Below are positions 25,336 to 36,240 of a DNA stretch of 64,000 bases, piece by piece. Made by a program: the position numbers and the translations under genes. The notes under the pieces are model-generated. The model did not search any database and had not been told where the DNA came from. It worked only from the letters and a program-made list of their open reading frames with translations. Each line of letters begins with the position of its first letter. Positions within the stretch are counted from its first letter, which is position 1. Origin of the DNA: Epiperipatus broadwayi (Eukaryota > Onychophora > Udeonychophora > Euonychophora > Peripatidae); the NCBI GenBank assembly GCA_028023455.1, contig JAQFVV010013081.1, forward strand, positions 188,001-252,000, given 5' to 3'.

Positions 25336-26060
25336 CCTATAGTCAATATCATCTCATGGGCAGAATTGGTACTAAACCATTAAACATTACATGATCACCA
25401 TTTCGTTATCTTTATAGAAGTTATTAAAACAATAGCAAACTCTCCACACAGTAGTGCCACTCAGTGCAGGCCATACTAATCAATGGATGCAAGAGTTTGT
25501 GCATAAAATCCTTGCCTAGTGACTATTTGTCCAATATTCCCAGACTTAGTTTATAGCTTGTGGCTTTCGTTAGTGAGGAGCCTTGCATCTGAGATTATTA
25601 TGGTGACACTACTTTATGGAGAGTTAATATAAGCATATGAAATGATGATAATATGTTTAGTGGTTTAATACCAATTCTGCCCATGGGATGATGATGACTA
25701 TGGTTATTAAAGAATGAAAGACACCAAAATGTATGGTTACTAAACTAGCTCAGATATGTGACTATATAAGGAAATGTGCTTAAAAACATTATTGCATTTT
25801 CATTTTGACTTATAGCTTTATAGTTAACCAAAAAGAAAAAAAAAAAGGTAGCTGCTAGTGGGTTGCATTAGATTCTAAGATCTATGTGCAGTGCTCTCAG
25901 ATCCAAGGCTTTTCAGTGATGAAAGAGACAACCTAGAAATTAGTCTGGGGATATTGGATAAGTAGGCACCATTAAACAGATTTTATGCACAAACCTTCTT
26001 GCATCGATTATTATGGCCTGCATTGAGTGGCACTACTGTATGTGGAGTTTGCTACTGTTT
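25336..26060. repeat. Repeat family A, right part and a forward unit
   Basis: The reverse unit interrupted by Tigger resumes at 25336 and runs to about 25598. A forward unit follows to 26060, ending cactactgtatgtggagtttgc. The head-to-head pattern is the same as at 16 kb, so inverted pairs are usual for this family. Confidence 0.7.
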
Positions 26061-27009
26061 TTTACAAAAGTAAGACTAATGCTATGCATTTCTGAGATTT
26101 TATCCTTAACAATGATTTTGAATGCTGTCCATGAAGTATAATAATTATTTCGCGTCTATCTCTACGTTTTAATAATAATAAAAAAATGGAAATAATTTAT
26201 GTTTTCATAAATTCTATGATAATTTAAAAATTTTCTGCAATCAATTATACGAAAAAAATTTACAATGCATATACTTTTACATAATTTTAATTTTCAAACA
26301 TAAAAAAAAAAAACGCAATTTAAACATTTTTTTTTAATAAAGCAAGTTTCATTTCCGATGCATAAACAATGAAATTACAGATTTGAAGAACTTTATGATC
26401 ATCAATATATATATAACCACAAATAAGTATTATAAAGCACATATATATATTTTGTTATGCACTTTGAAAATGACCATCAAAAATAAGAATTAAAAGTAAT
26501 AAACACTTGACATTAAAAAAAAAAAAAATTCAATAAATTTTTATATAGAATAATTAATAACATCTACAAAGAATATTATTTACGTTATAAATATATTCAT
26601 TTAATTTCACAAGGATCTTAAATACGACTATTTTATAATATTTGGGTAATTTAAATAAAATGTCAGACATAATTTATACCTTTAACAAATAACAAAGTAT
26701 ACAACTTTATACCCAACGCTGGAACAGAAAACCGTAATCAAAGTGATTATGCATCCCCGGATTTCATTTTTAATCTCGTTTTCCTTCGAGTTAATACCTT
26801 AAAAAAAGAAATTAGTTTTATATTTCTATTTTGGTTCTTTTTATTTGTTTTATGCAATTGCTACTTTTTTTTTTCTACTATCAGTTGTTTTTTAGTCATA
26901 ATTGAGACAAATTGTCGGAGTGCAAAGGCAGATAAACACATTCACCCGGAAATGAACTCAAAAAATGAAATGTAAAAATCCAATATAAAGATTTAATATC
27001 AAATTTAAA
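26061..27009. other. Non-coding DNA upstream of TXNL4B
   Basis: AT-rich sequence without ORFs. The last ~300 bp should hold the TXNL4B promoter, including a slightly GC-richer patch at 26720-26775. No TATA box or other element stands out. Confidence 0.4.
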
Positions 27010-27459
27010 ATGTGTGATTTATTGCCTAGGCTTATAAATAAAGAACAAGTTGACAATGCAATAATAAAAACTGAAGAAAAAATATTAGTATTAAGATTTG
27101 GGCGAGATGAAGACTCAACATGTTTGCAATTGGATAATATTTTAGCAAAAACAGCTCCTCTTTTAACCAAAATGGCGGACATTTATTTGGTGAACGTAGA
27201 TAATGTGCCTACATACATTCAATATTTTGATATAACATTGATTCCGGCTACTATTTTTTTTTTTAACGGTCAGCATATAAAAGTAGACTATGGAACTCCT
27301 GATCACACAAAATTTATTGGCTGTTTTAAATTAAAGCAAGATTTTATAGATTTAATTGAAATAATTTATCGAGGTGCGATGAAAGGAAAATTAGTAGTGA
27401 CAAGTCCTATAGATTCAAGTAATATTCCAAAATATCAATTGATTTATAAAGATATATAA
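27010..27459 (+). CDS. TXNL4B: TXNL4B (Dim2), thioredoxin-like splicing protein
   Basis: 149-aa protein of the Dim1/TXNL4 family, a thioredoxin-fold protein of the nucleus needed for pre-mRNA splicing and cell-cycle progression; the paralogue TXNL4A/Dim1 is a U5 snRNP component. The length equals the usual 149 residues of animal TXNL4B. Marks that separate it from TXNL4A are LVLRFGRDEDSTCLQLDNIL (28-47), FFFNGQHIKVDYGTPDHTKF and the C-terminal IPKYQLIYKDI. As in the family there is no CXXC redox pair. The start is supported by the conserved N-terminus, and TAA lies in frame 24 bases upstream. There is no intron, frameshift or stop. It has no operon-like neighbour; Tigger and repeat A lie upstream. 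Confidence 0.96.
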   Translation: MCDLLPRLINKEQVDNAIIKTEEKILVLRFGRDEDSTCLQLDNILAKTAPLLTKMADIYLVNVDNVPTYIQYFDITLIPATIFFFNGQHIKVDYGTPDHTKFIGCFKLKQDFIDLIEIIYRGAMKGKLVVTSPIDSSNIPKYQLIYKDI

Positions 27460-27472
27460 AAGATAATCGTAT

Positions 27473-27478
27473 AATAAA
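27473..27478 (+). terminator. TXNL4B: TXNL4B polyadenylation signal
   Basis: AATAAA lies 14 bases after the TAA stop, giving a very short 3'UTR. In AT-rich DNA a chance match is possible, but its place right behind the gene supports use. Confidence 0.55.
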
Positions 27479-27479
27479 A

Positions 27480-29569
27480 TGGTAGACTATATAAGAATAT
27501 CATTAAATTATTTGTTAAATTAAAATGAGACTTTTCCTTGTTTTTATTTTTTTTTTTTTTATTCTGATGTTTCAATACATGAGAAATAGGCTTTAGATCA
27601 ATAAGGACACTAACTAATCGAGTAATTATGCGACATATGAATCCAATAGTTGGCTCAATTGGATAGAAAAAATGTGTTATATTAAGCTGGAAATCGATTC
27701 ACGTTAGAATGTCGATTCTTTTATAACTTTCTGTCTCAAATTGACACTTAGGATTAGAACTAGTAGTTTTTATTGCTTTCAGCGTTTTATATTAATTGCA
27801 GTAAGAAGGGTAAATATTTCCTGCCTTAATAAATTCAAACAAATAATATATACTTAAGAAATAATATATTTAATGACATTGAACATATGCAACTAGCATT
27901 AAGCATCGGAGAAAATTTTTTTATATCTAATAGTATTGTACGATTGATTTCTAATTAATAAAAATTGGTGAAAGTAGAGGGATCACTTTGTTTTGCAACA
28001 ATAATAGTGCCTTGATATTATAAATAATTGACATACGAATAAATTTAATATATGGAGAAAAAAAAGTGAAATTTTATCCTTTTTTTTTTTTTTTAGAGGG
28101 TTTTGTCTTTTCCCAATCGCATGTATCTTCTCTGTTTATACTTCATTAATTTTTTTTATCCTATAAATATTTGAAATGAAAATTAACATTGTTTTATTAA
28201 TAAATTTGTATAATACTATCCTCAAAAAAAGAAAATTTAAAACATTGCATTAAGTAATATAATCATTTATATAATTAATACAATTATCATCATAAAGTTT
28301 TAAGTAAACATAATAAGTTTTTTATGTAAATGTGTATTAATAAATATGTATAACAATTAATTATTAGTTTTATCAATGCATAATTATTTAATAATAATAT
28401 AATAATTTTGATTTATTTCAACATAAAAGTTGACCTTTCACAAATGCATTGAGAGCACTTTGATTTAAAGTTACTTCTAACCTCAGTTAATACATATGCC
28501 ATGATCTTTAATATCAAGAAAATGTACATGACTGAAAGAAAAAAAAATTGTATCTAGTTTCTTTTTTTTTTTAAAAAAAAAAAACCTATAATTGTTGCTT
28601 TTTTCTTCTATGAATATTTTTTTGGATCTACCCCCCAAAAATAAAAAAAAAAATAGAAGGGCGCCCTGGTGATTTACCACACCCATATTATATAAAAGAA
28701 GAGGGAGGGGCCCCCTTTTTTCCCCCACCCTCTTTTTAAATAAAAAAGGGGAGAAGGGGGAGGGGAGAGGAGGGGGGGAGAATCCACTCCTCACTTAAAA
28801 TACCCACCTTTTTTTTTACATAAAAATACTTGAAAAATTTCTTTTTTTAACAAGTCAATGGAAAGATTTTATAGTTAGAAATCTATTACAATAATTTAGT
28901 GTAATGTAAGATAATTTTCTAAAAAATAATTATAATTCTTAAAGAATGAATTTAGTTTAATTATGCCATCAGTATGTTAATAAAAATTTCTAGAGTGATC
29001 ACTGAAGATGAAAATGACTAATAACGTAAAATAATTTTCTAAAAAATAACTAAAGTTTGTATAGTCCTTAAGGAATGAACTTAATTTACTTTTAACGTAA
29101 ACTTTATTTGAAATAAGTGATTACAAAGGTTTTATTAGTTTATACATATAGTACTTATTGCACATCTACATATTATATTTTAGTTTGTATTGAAGTTACT
29201 ATTGTATATATTTTATCTACATCAGATTCAAAAATAATTCTATATAAATAGAGGAGAGTTAATTAGGATATGAGATGTACTGTTAAATTTAACTAGTTTT
29301 ATGGGTTAGTATTCAATTAGGTGATTGATTAATCATATATAAATTTTAAAATAATGAAGCCTATGTATATATGTTTGATGAAAGGTATTGGATATTAAAG
29401 CAAAGATCATATCCTAATTTTTAATGACCAGTCATTACAGTGCTGTAAGAAATGTTATTAAGCTCCATGTGGCTGTATATATGTCTGGGTTTGTAAGGGT
29501 TTGATCTCTAATTTTTATTAATAAGTTATAAAAATATGATTGTAGTTGTTTTTTTTTTTTTTTTTTTGG
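27480..29569. other. Non-coding DNA with low-complexity homopolymer block
   Basis: No gene is seen. At about 28555-28800 the sequence becomes runs of A, T, C and G (ccccccaaaaa, ggggcccccttttttccccc, ggggggg), unlike everything around it. A ~100-bp direct repeat (ataattttctaaaaaataa) occurs at about 28910 and 29028. Confidence 0.5.
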
Positions 29570-30166
29570 AGGTTGGGATTGAAGCAGAAAAGCACTAAGA
29601 AACCAAAGAATGAATAAAATAAAAAATAGTTGCTTTCATGCTTAGGAGAAAGTCCTCTCTCTATGCTGTTGACGAGCATTATGAGTAAGGCTGATTGGGA
29701 CTTAGTGATAAATGTAATGAGAGTTCAATAAATTTGAAGTGATGGGCATTTAAAGAAAAAATGTTGAATAGTTTCTTATTCTTTGTGACAAACTGGATCT
29801 ATATTGGTGGATATTCTTTTTGCTAAGAAGGTCCAGGTTGGTAATGCTTCCAAATTAATCTTAATAAGGGAATCAAGATATTTTGGATGCTAAGTACCAG
29901 AATTTAAATTTTTGGATGACCTGTTTATTTGTGCAATGAAGAAGAGGTTTGAGTGTTGGTAAATTCTTAGTTTTGTGGGCAAAGTTATATGCTTCCCAGA
30001 AATTAATTTTTGTTGATAGATTATGTTCCTTAAAAAGGGAGTATGTAGTAAGAATTTTAAGAATGTTTTTGAAAAAAATATTTTTAGCTGGAGATGATGT
30101 ATCTGTTGGGGTGATGAAAATAAATTTCTGAGTCAGGGACAATGATGAGAAATTTGAGTATTGATT
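29570..30166 (-). pseudogene. LINE C-terminal fragment (zf-RVT-like), decayed
   Basis: The minus strand reads as the C-terminal end of a non-LTR retrotransposon ORF2. The segment LEALPTWTFLAKRIS...DPVCHKE-ETIQHFFFKCPSL has the LPT...LA, CxxE/C and EETxxHxFxxCP pattern of the zinc-binding domain after LINE reverse transcriptases. A 107-residue open stretch precedes it (start near 30196), with one stop between the parts. I favour an L1/Tx1-like group because of the poly-aromatic FKFWYLASK lead-in, but clade assignment needs alignment. The reading continues beyond the foldback element at 31157-31600. Confidence 0.6.
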
Positions 30167-30167
30167 A

Positions 30168-31156
30168 AACAATGAGCATTGCCAATTGCTCAACAAGTTT
30201 TGTGATAAATGCTTAGCCAGAGAACCCCCCTCCCCAACTTCTGATCATGGTTTCGTGCTTTGGCACTCCTCGGAGAGGTGCTAGGGTAGCTTCAGACACT
30301 AGATCTAAAAATACCAACCCAAAGCGCATGTGAAAGACTAGCAACCTTTCAATTATTACTAATTTAATAACAACATCAATTTAACAAATTTATTTACATC
30401 TTGCTGATAAATTATAATACATCTAAATTCATTATAAATTAATTTCCATTGTAATATTAATTAAAACTCAGTGAGTGGTAAATGAATGTGTTTGTGGTTT
30501 AGCTTTGGCGGATGTTGGGACTGGCTTATATGTATGGAAAGTTGGGTTGGGAAAGGTTGGTGTGTCCTTTTCTTGTCGAGTCTCTGTCATGGGTCAATCC
30601 TATGTTTTAAAACACTGTTTGAAATCTGATTGTGTCTGAGGCTCGCGCATGAAACTGGCAACCTTTCAATTATTACTAAAAGTTATCTATTGAGTGGAAT
30701 ATTTGAAATTTTCAGACACCTACGTGTTTTCAGACCCAGCTATCCAACTCAAATAGCTATATGGGGCTGAGAGATCTTCAGCCAAACCATACCTTACTAG
30801 TCTTAGCAATATAAGTCTTATGCAATGTTATATTGCTAAGACTATTAATATATGGTTTGGCTGAAGATCTCTCAGCCCCATATAGCTATTTGAGTTGAAT
30901 AGCTGGGTTTGAAGACATATAGGTGTCTGAAAATTTCAGATTTTCCACTCAGATAACTTTTAGATAAATGCTGTTTTTGGATTGGTATTTTTAGATCTAG
31001 TGTCTGAAACTACCTTAGCGCCTCTCTGAGGAGTGCCAAAGCACGAAATCATGTTCAGAGGTATGAGAGGGTTTTCCTAACAGAAATATTTTAAATGCTT
31101 TCTCTGGCTACGCATTTATCACAAAGCTTGTTGAGCAATTGGCAATGCTCATTGTT
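30168..31156. mobile_element. 989-bp foldback transposon with TA target duplication
   Basis: Long terminal inverted repeats begin AACAATGAGCATTGCC (30168) and end GGCAATGCTCATTGTT (31156), bordered by TA on both sides (30166-30167, 31157-31158). The arms pair over hundreds of bases to a centre near 30820, including agatctctcagccccatata and gtgccaaagcacga-like text. The left arm is longer by an insert flanked by a 20-bp direct repeat, caacctttcaattattacta (about 30343 and 30657). There is no ORF. TA duplication suggests a Tc1/mariner-type non-autonomous element. Confidence 0.8.
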
Positions 31157-31158
31157 TA

Positions 31159-31600
31159 TATCTTACAAGCTTAAGAGAATGGGGTCATGTGATCTGACTT
31201 TTATTTTATTGACTATTGATTGTTCTTTATAGATGGATTGTAGAGATGAAATGGAGTGATAATCCATTGTTAGCAGTATGTTTTTGCATGATTCTAATGC
31301 TCATTGCCACATTCTTCTTTCACCATATTAGTGTGATGTATAGGGAGTTTATTTTCTTTTTGAAAGTTGTGGTGCAATTGATTATTGGTGGTAATATGCT
31401 ATTGTGAAGAATATTAAGATATTGATTTTGGCATGTAGTGATAAGTAGGGTTTAGATAGGGAATTGATTTTGGTTTCACTGGATGTAAATAGCACTCTTG
31501 AATGGAGGTTCTCATGGCATTTGTAGACTTATAAATGGGAAGAAATTGTGAGGAGATGCTAAGAAATTCGAGGGTATACTATTTCCATTTAAATTGTTCC
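31159..31600 (-). pseudogene. LINE fragment continuing across the foldback element
   Basis: On the minus strand a gapped open frame reads ...FKKKINSLYITLIW...NVAMSIRIMQKHTANNGLSL... The KxxxY...GLSLP-like part is the post-RT region of LINE ORF2 (family text of the type NKLYxxxxxGGLxLPN). It is colinear with the zf-RVT-like piece at 29570-30166, so one LINE was probably split by the foldback insertion. Several stops interrupt it. Confidence 0.4.
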
Positions 31601-31639
31601 ATACATATGATTTATTGAGATTGAATTGGAGTTTGAGTT

Positions 31640-32455
31640 GTTTTGTATAGTTTTTAAGAAATTGTTGTTAATGCAGGGAGGAATTTTTTGGAAGGAAGAA
31701 ATATTACTAGGTCATCCATATAGGATATTTATCATCTTAAAAAATAAAGGAATATTTTGGAAAGAGAAAGAATTTATTTGGAATGCATATACTGGACAAT
31801 GGATATGAATTAGATTGGGGAATAATGAAACTGATTGGGTGAATACAGAAAGAGGAGTTAGGCAAGAATGCAGTATATCACCTGTTGTTTTTAATATTTA
31901 TTTATAAGACATTCTAAATAATTATTTAGTCTGTGAAGGAGCAAATGTTGTTGAAGGTAGAATAAAAAAATGTATACGATTGCAGATGATATGACTCTTA
32001 TAGCTGAGGATGAAAAGTATCTTAAGAATATGTTGAATAAATTATAGGAAGGGTGTATGGAATATGGACGAAGATTAATGTTGGGAAGTTTATGGATAGA
32101 GAGGAATGCAAAAGGATTCCAAATTGAAATCCATGATAGCATAGTTTAACAGGTAAAGGAATTTAGATATTTGGGCAGTTGATTGAGTGAGAAATGGAAG
32201 AAGTAAAGTTGAAATTAGAAGAAGAATAGCATTGGCAAAGGAGGCATTTAAGGGGAAAAAATATTTTGAAGAGAGAATTAAGAAAAAGATTAATTAAATG
32301 CTGTGTGGAATGTACTATTATATGGTAAAATGTGAATAATAAGTAATAAAATTAGGAACAGATTGGAAGACTTTGAGATGTGGATATGGAGAAGAATGGA
32401 AAAAATAAGCTGTATAAATAAAATAACAGATGAAGAAATAAAAAAAAAAAAGAAA
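31640..32455 (+). pseudogene. LINE reverse transcriptase, 3' part, decayed
   Basis: Plus-strand frames give NTERGVRQECSISPVVFNIY, then ADDMTLIAEDEKYLKNM (ADDM at 31982-31993, the catalytic YADD box with Tyr lost), then VKEFRYLGS, RSKVEIRRRIALAKEAF and finally DFEMWIWRRMEKISCINKI with TDEEI. This order is that of the RT palm, thumb and C-terminal tail of arthropod/mollusc endonuclease-reverse transcriptases. An A-rich run at 32440-32452 follows and may be the tail. Several stops and frameshifts make it dead. Its 5' limit is unclear. Confidence 0.85.
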
Positions 32456-32479
32456 GATTAATTTAAACAAAGCTTTTCT

Positions 32480-32870
32480 TTCATCGACAGGTAATCACTT
32501 TGAGGTGGTTTTGTTTTATTTAGAATATAGTATACTTTTCCTCTCATTAGGTCTGCTTCTGCACAGTGAAATTTTTGATAAATCACTTTAAAAATAATAC
32601 CCCCAAACTAATTTTGATGGTGAAAGAATCAAATTAAAACCTTTATTAAGAACTTTTAGTTCACTATCTGATAATTTCTGATCTGATAAATTTTTGACAG
32701 CTTGTATGTTTATTTTTCAAGACAAAGACAATGTTTGTGATTGTTGGTCTTTTTGCCTTCACCATTTAAATTCCTTTTCTTTCATGACTCTAAAATCAGT
32801 GATCTTATCACAAATTGACCACAATATTGGATTAATGGTATTCTACTAAAAAAATGCTTTTTCATAATGG
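32480..32870 (-). pseudogene. Penelope-like element, N-terminal fragment
   Basis: The minus strand reads VKNLSDQKLSDSELKVLNKG then FNLILSPSKL, the motif (VNLS...L...LLSKGLNF.PSP) that precedes the reverse transcriptase in Penelope-like elements. A conserved-looking stretch on to SDLSKISLCRSRP follows, then stops. It lies head-to-head with the endonuclease piece at 33050-33300. Confidence 0.6.
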
Positions 32871-33049
32871 TTTTGATCACAGAATTATTTATAGGCCTTT
32901 TTTAATATAAATAATAAGAAAAAAAGATTTTGATACTTCAAAAATTAAAATTGTTCTGCCATAAATAAACAGAGTAACTGATAAAATTTCTAATGTTTTA
33001 AAGAAAAATAATATCCACACAATATATTACATTTTATTTCCATGCCCTA

Positions 33050-33300
33050 AAGATAAAATTCCTTTGGAGTGTCATGATATATATGAAATTCCATGTGGAG
33101 TTATACATTGAACAAACCAATCATAGAATAAATATAAGAAAGGAAGAACCCATTTTGGTAGTTGGAGTAAAATCTAATTCATCAGCCATTTATTCACACA
33201 TTAAATTAAGTAATCATGACATCAATTTGAATAAAACATTCTGGCAAAAATTGAAAATATCACCAGAGATTGCTAAGGAGAGTTACAGAGATTTTTAAAA
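33050..33300 (+). pseudogene. Penelope-like element, GIY-YIG endonuclease fragment
   Basis: DIYEIPCG (GIY half) and, one base out of frame, YIEQTNHRINIRKEE (YIG half) match the GIY-YIG nuclease that Penelope elements carry after their reverse transcriptase. The family's next marks, SSAIYSHIKLSNHDINL, follow as expected for the S.L..H....H.I.. segment. The frameshift lies near 33110. A 74-residue open frame at 33074-33298 covers the second half. Confidence 0.7.
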
Positions 33301-33305
33301 GGCCT

Positions 33306-34994
33306 AAGAGAGTAAATAAAAAGTGTGAATTAAAGAAAAGTAACAATACTTTGAAAAGCTATTGAAGAATAAAATATGTTTTAAACCTTCTCAACCAATA
33401 GAATTTGAGAATGAGGAGAAAATAATAAAGGAAACCAACTTTTAAATCTCACCATACACACATTCTTATGATTTAAGAAAGAATTAGTTCTAAGGAAAAT
33501 ACTTGTTATAGTACTGGAACATCAGCTATTTAGTTATATTTTTATTACAGGAAAGCTCCCAGAAATAATACAAATTCATCATTTATCTGTGAGAATATTA
33601 GAATTGATAAATATATTGTAACAGGGTCTGGGATTAACTTCTGTTCCAAAACAAGGGATTTTATAAACATGTATATATAAATATATTGTAACGTCTACTG
33701 CTCTATTAGGGTTTTTTACGAGTTAACTACATGTATTCGGTGACCAAATTATGTCCTATCAAATTTGTTTCATCAGACACTTCGGTAAGATTTAATAGAT
33801 GCAATTATTTTTTCTGGTCACACAACACCCTTTTAACAAATGTAACTACTAAAATAATGGGATCATGTAAGCCAGCTTTTAATTTATTTGAAAGGCGCCA
33901 GGATTCTGTGTCGGAATCCACTGACCAAACCACCTTTATTTATTTAGTTATGATGAAATTATTTGGAATCTCCGGAGGATTGTGTTTCAGTACAGCGTTG
34001 GCAATTTATTTGAACTATAATAATGTTGAAGTTATAATGAATTTAGAACTATAAGAATCAATAACAATGTAAGTCATATTTTACTTTATTAATGCAAAAC
34101 AACACATTAATATGATCGAAAGAATAAAATATAAAAAAAAACACAAAGATTAAAACTACAGCTAATATTTGTTTCTTTTATTTGTACGACTCTTGGCGAC
34201 AGTTCATCACGCTTAAGAGTTCAAGAAAGTGATCACTAATATTTGATTTGATAAAGTTACTTACCGGTAAGTTTAAATGTTCACACACAGGATTTCTAAT
34301 GTTGACCATGCATGGATTTCTTTAAAATGGATCTACTGTCTAGTATTCTGGCAATCCTTAAGTTTTTGTGGTTTGAAATCTAGTAGGAGATGGCTTCTTC
34401 ACTCAGGTAGTTCGCGACACAGGTACAAAGCAACTTCAGCAAATGAACTACTACTCGCACATCTTAATACTTCAGCCTATTAGTAAGAGTAGTTTGGCCC
34501 ACTTTCATAATTTCTTCACATTTATTTTTTGATTTCTGCAGGAAGAAAGATCTAAGAAGACTTGTCCCGCACCACGTGTTATTCCTTTTTTTTTTTTTCT
34601 GCGCAATTCCTCCATTGACACCTGTCAATGTGTACCAAATTTAAAAGAATTTAGCCCACAAAGTCTTCCTTTTTTTTCTTGGTTGCCATCTTTAATTACC
34701 GAAGGAATGCTACAACTTTGTTTCCATACTGCTGATGGCTTTGCGATAACGATTTGTTTTACTTTTACAAAATACAAAGTAGTTACCTTTTTTGTTTCCA
34801 TTATACTTTTTACATTCTTTCTTTTTTTATTTCTTTTAACACACATAAAAAAATATCTATACCCATGTTGTTTAAACTAATTGATCAAATATGTTAAAAT
34901 AAATATATTTTTCATTAGTAATTTATCAATTTAATTTTTAAATTGCCAATGCTATTTGTATTAGAATAAAATACAGTACAATATATATATATTG
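33306..34994. other. Non-coding DNA, no gene assigned
   Basis: The motif atatattgtaac occurs three times (near 33612, 33680 and 34986). The last marks the start of repeat C, so the others may be LTR-edge remnants. A moderately GC-richer patch around 33720-34050 contains the small ORF listed separately. The remainder is unassigned. Confidence 0.4.
33731..34054 (+). CDS. Unrecognised small ORF with one hydrophobic segment
   Basis: 107 codons from ATG to TAA. I do not recognise it. The N-terminal half is basic with few acids. A single hydrophobic stretch follows near residues 75-95 (LFGISGGLCFSTALAIYL), a layout seen in small mitochondrial inner-membrane proteins but also in chance ORFs. Composition is less AT-biased than its surroundings, and an AATAAA lies about 70 bases downstream (near 34124). 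There is no splice or homology evidence. Confidence 0.2.
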   Translation: MYSVTKLCPIKFVSSDTSVRFNRCNYFFWSHNTLLTNVTTKIMGSCKPAFNLFERRQDSVSESTDQTTFIYLVMMKLFGISGGLCFSTALAIYLNYNNVEVIMNLEL

Positions 34995-35604
34995 TAACTG
35001 GATTGGGACCCCACCCATTCTGGTGGTCATTTATTTTTTGATGAGCATATTGTAGAAAGGAAAGAATGATTGTTTTTATCCAGTGCTGATGTTACTTACA
35101 ACAATATTTCCTGCTCATCAGAGGGTGTAGCATTAAAGAGACTGAAAACATCTAGAAAGCTATGTTTGGTTTCCCAAACAGCGCCACTAGAATTCCATAG
35201 CTCAGGAAACGAGATGCCTGTGAACAAGAACACTAGAAAATGGATGACATGAAATGAAACTGATAAATATTATTTTTGTAACCACAATTTATTTAAATAA
35301 CAGTATTTGGATAACACTCCTAATAGTTCATTGCAGTTTATTTAGGTTCCATAGATCAGTTAGTCTATTTCATTAGTAACTTCTTTGATGCTTGGTCCCA
35401 TCGTTGATCGTACAGTATCCATCATTTATATTCCTATTCTGCCAGCATTCACATAGTAGAAATTTCTTTAGATATCCATGTGTACATTATGGATATCTCC
35501 CTTATCATTTCTCAAGTTTAAATTCTGCTGTGAGTTTATATTCTTGTACGCACATATTCGTAGACATGTCTATTAATTCCCTATTGCAATATACTCTTAG
35601 GTAA
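34995..35604. repeat. Repeat C, copy 1, left part (LTR-like)
   Basis: Aligns with 51578-52245 over its full length (shared: ggtggtcattta/agtggtcattta, caatatttcctgctcatcag, attaaagagact.aaaacatctaga, cacatattcgtagacatgtc). It starts TGTAACTGG after TA-rich DNA. Copy 2 lies beside a minus-strand gag, so this is plausibly a gypsy LTR read on the minus strand, ending ...GTTACA. It stops at 35604, where the PLE insertion begins, and resumes at 38952. Confidence 0.65.
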
Positions 35605-35780
35605 TGTTTTCCGGAAGGTTTGTAATGCTGATGTTTTTGTTGTATTTTTATATTGGACTATTTCCATCATCTAATATGTGTATTGAATGTCTTAGAAAAA
35701 TTTTAACTTTATTTAAATATTCCAAATGCATTCAACTGTAAGTAATAGCACATCAAACAGGTTAGTATATGCACAAGATT

Positions 35781-35811
35781 TTGAGAGGTATTATTCTCTT
35801 CTCTTCTTCAG
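35781..35811 (-). ncRNA. Hammerhead-like core, left PLE arm (degenerate)
   Basis: On the minus strand CTGAAGA is followed by a hairpin-capable AGAG...CTCT segment, then CAAAA where GAAA is expected. It is the counterpart of the better preserved motif in the right arm. The changed GAA core suggests loss of activity. Confidence 0.35.
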
Positions 35812-35840
35812 ATGTTGCTGGCCTGACCAGTGACAGCACT

Positions 35841-35920
35841 AGCATGGGATTTGAACCTGGGTCCTTAGATTCTTGAGTATTGAATTTTAAGGTAATGCTC
35901 TAACCAACAGCCATCCTGCC
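35841..35920 (-). repeat. tRNA-like (SINE-head-like) segment, left PLE arm
   Basis: Read on the minus strand, TGGTTAGAGCA (A-box consensus, 35906-35896) and GGTTCAAATCC (perfect B-box, 35857-35847) are spaced 38 nt apart, as in RNA polymerase III promoters of tRNA genes and tRNA-derived SINEs. The anticodon arm is expanded (ccttA...Taagg enclosing about 20 nt), so it is not a working tRNA. It lies just past the endonuclease stop. Confidence 0.6.
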
Positions 35921-35951
35921 AAAGGCAACAGTCTGTAGTAATTTCATATAC

Positions 35952-36240
35952 TTATCTATGAGGTTCCTCCTGATTTCTCCATTTTTTCCTAAGAGCAAGG
36001 TTGATTAGTAGTTTCCATACATTATGTATAGTCACACTAGGTTGGCTTATGGGATTTTTTGCCATTGTCAAGTGAGCAGCTTCTTTAAATTTTCTTCTTT
36101 GTACCTTTTCTTCTCTATCCAATATTTTTGTATTACTTTTCAATGGGACAACTGTTCTCACTAATTTATGTTCTTCCACATTCATGTGGTATTTCATAGA
36201 TGCAGTTTTTTCTTTTCATCATTTCAAGTTTAGGCTTTGT
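35952..36240 (-). pseudogene. PLE GIY-YIG endonuclease C-terminus, left arm
   Basis: The minus strand reads CIYEIPHECG (GIY half, near 36205), then after a frameshift the open frame 36197-35952 with KVQRRKFKEAAHLTMAKN and ISQPSVTIHNVWK, ending EEPHR-stop. The K-R-F-K-E-A and SQPS...N.W patterns are typical of Penelope endonuclease C-termini. The same protein end is encoded inverted at 38500-38658. Confidence 0.7.

Noticed and set aside
26958-27182. 74-codon minus-strand ORF
   Set aside because: Antisense to the conserved start of TXNL4B.
28483-28794. 103-codon Phe/Pro/Lys-rich minus-strand ORF
   Set aside because: Arises from the homopolymer-ladder block.
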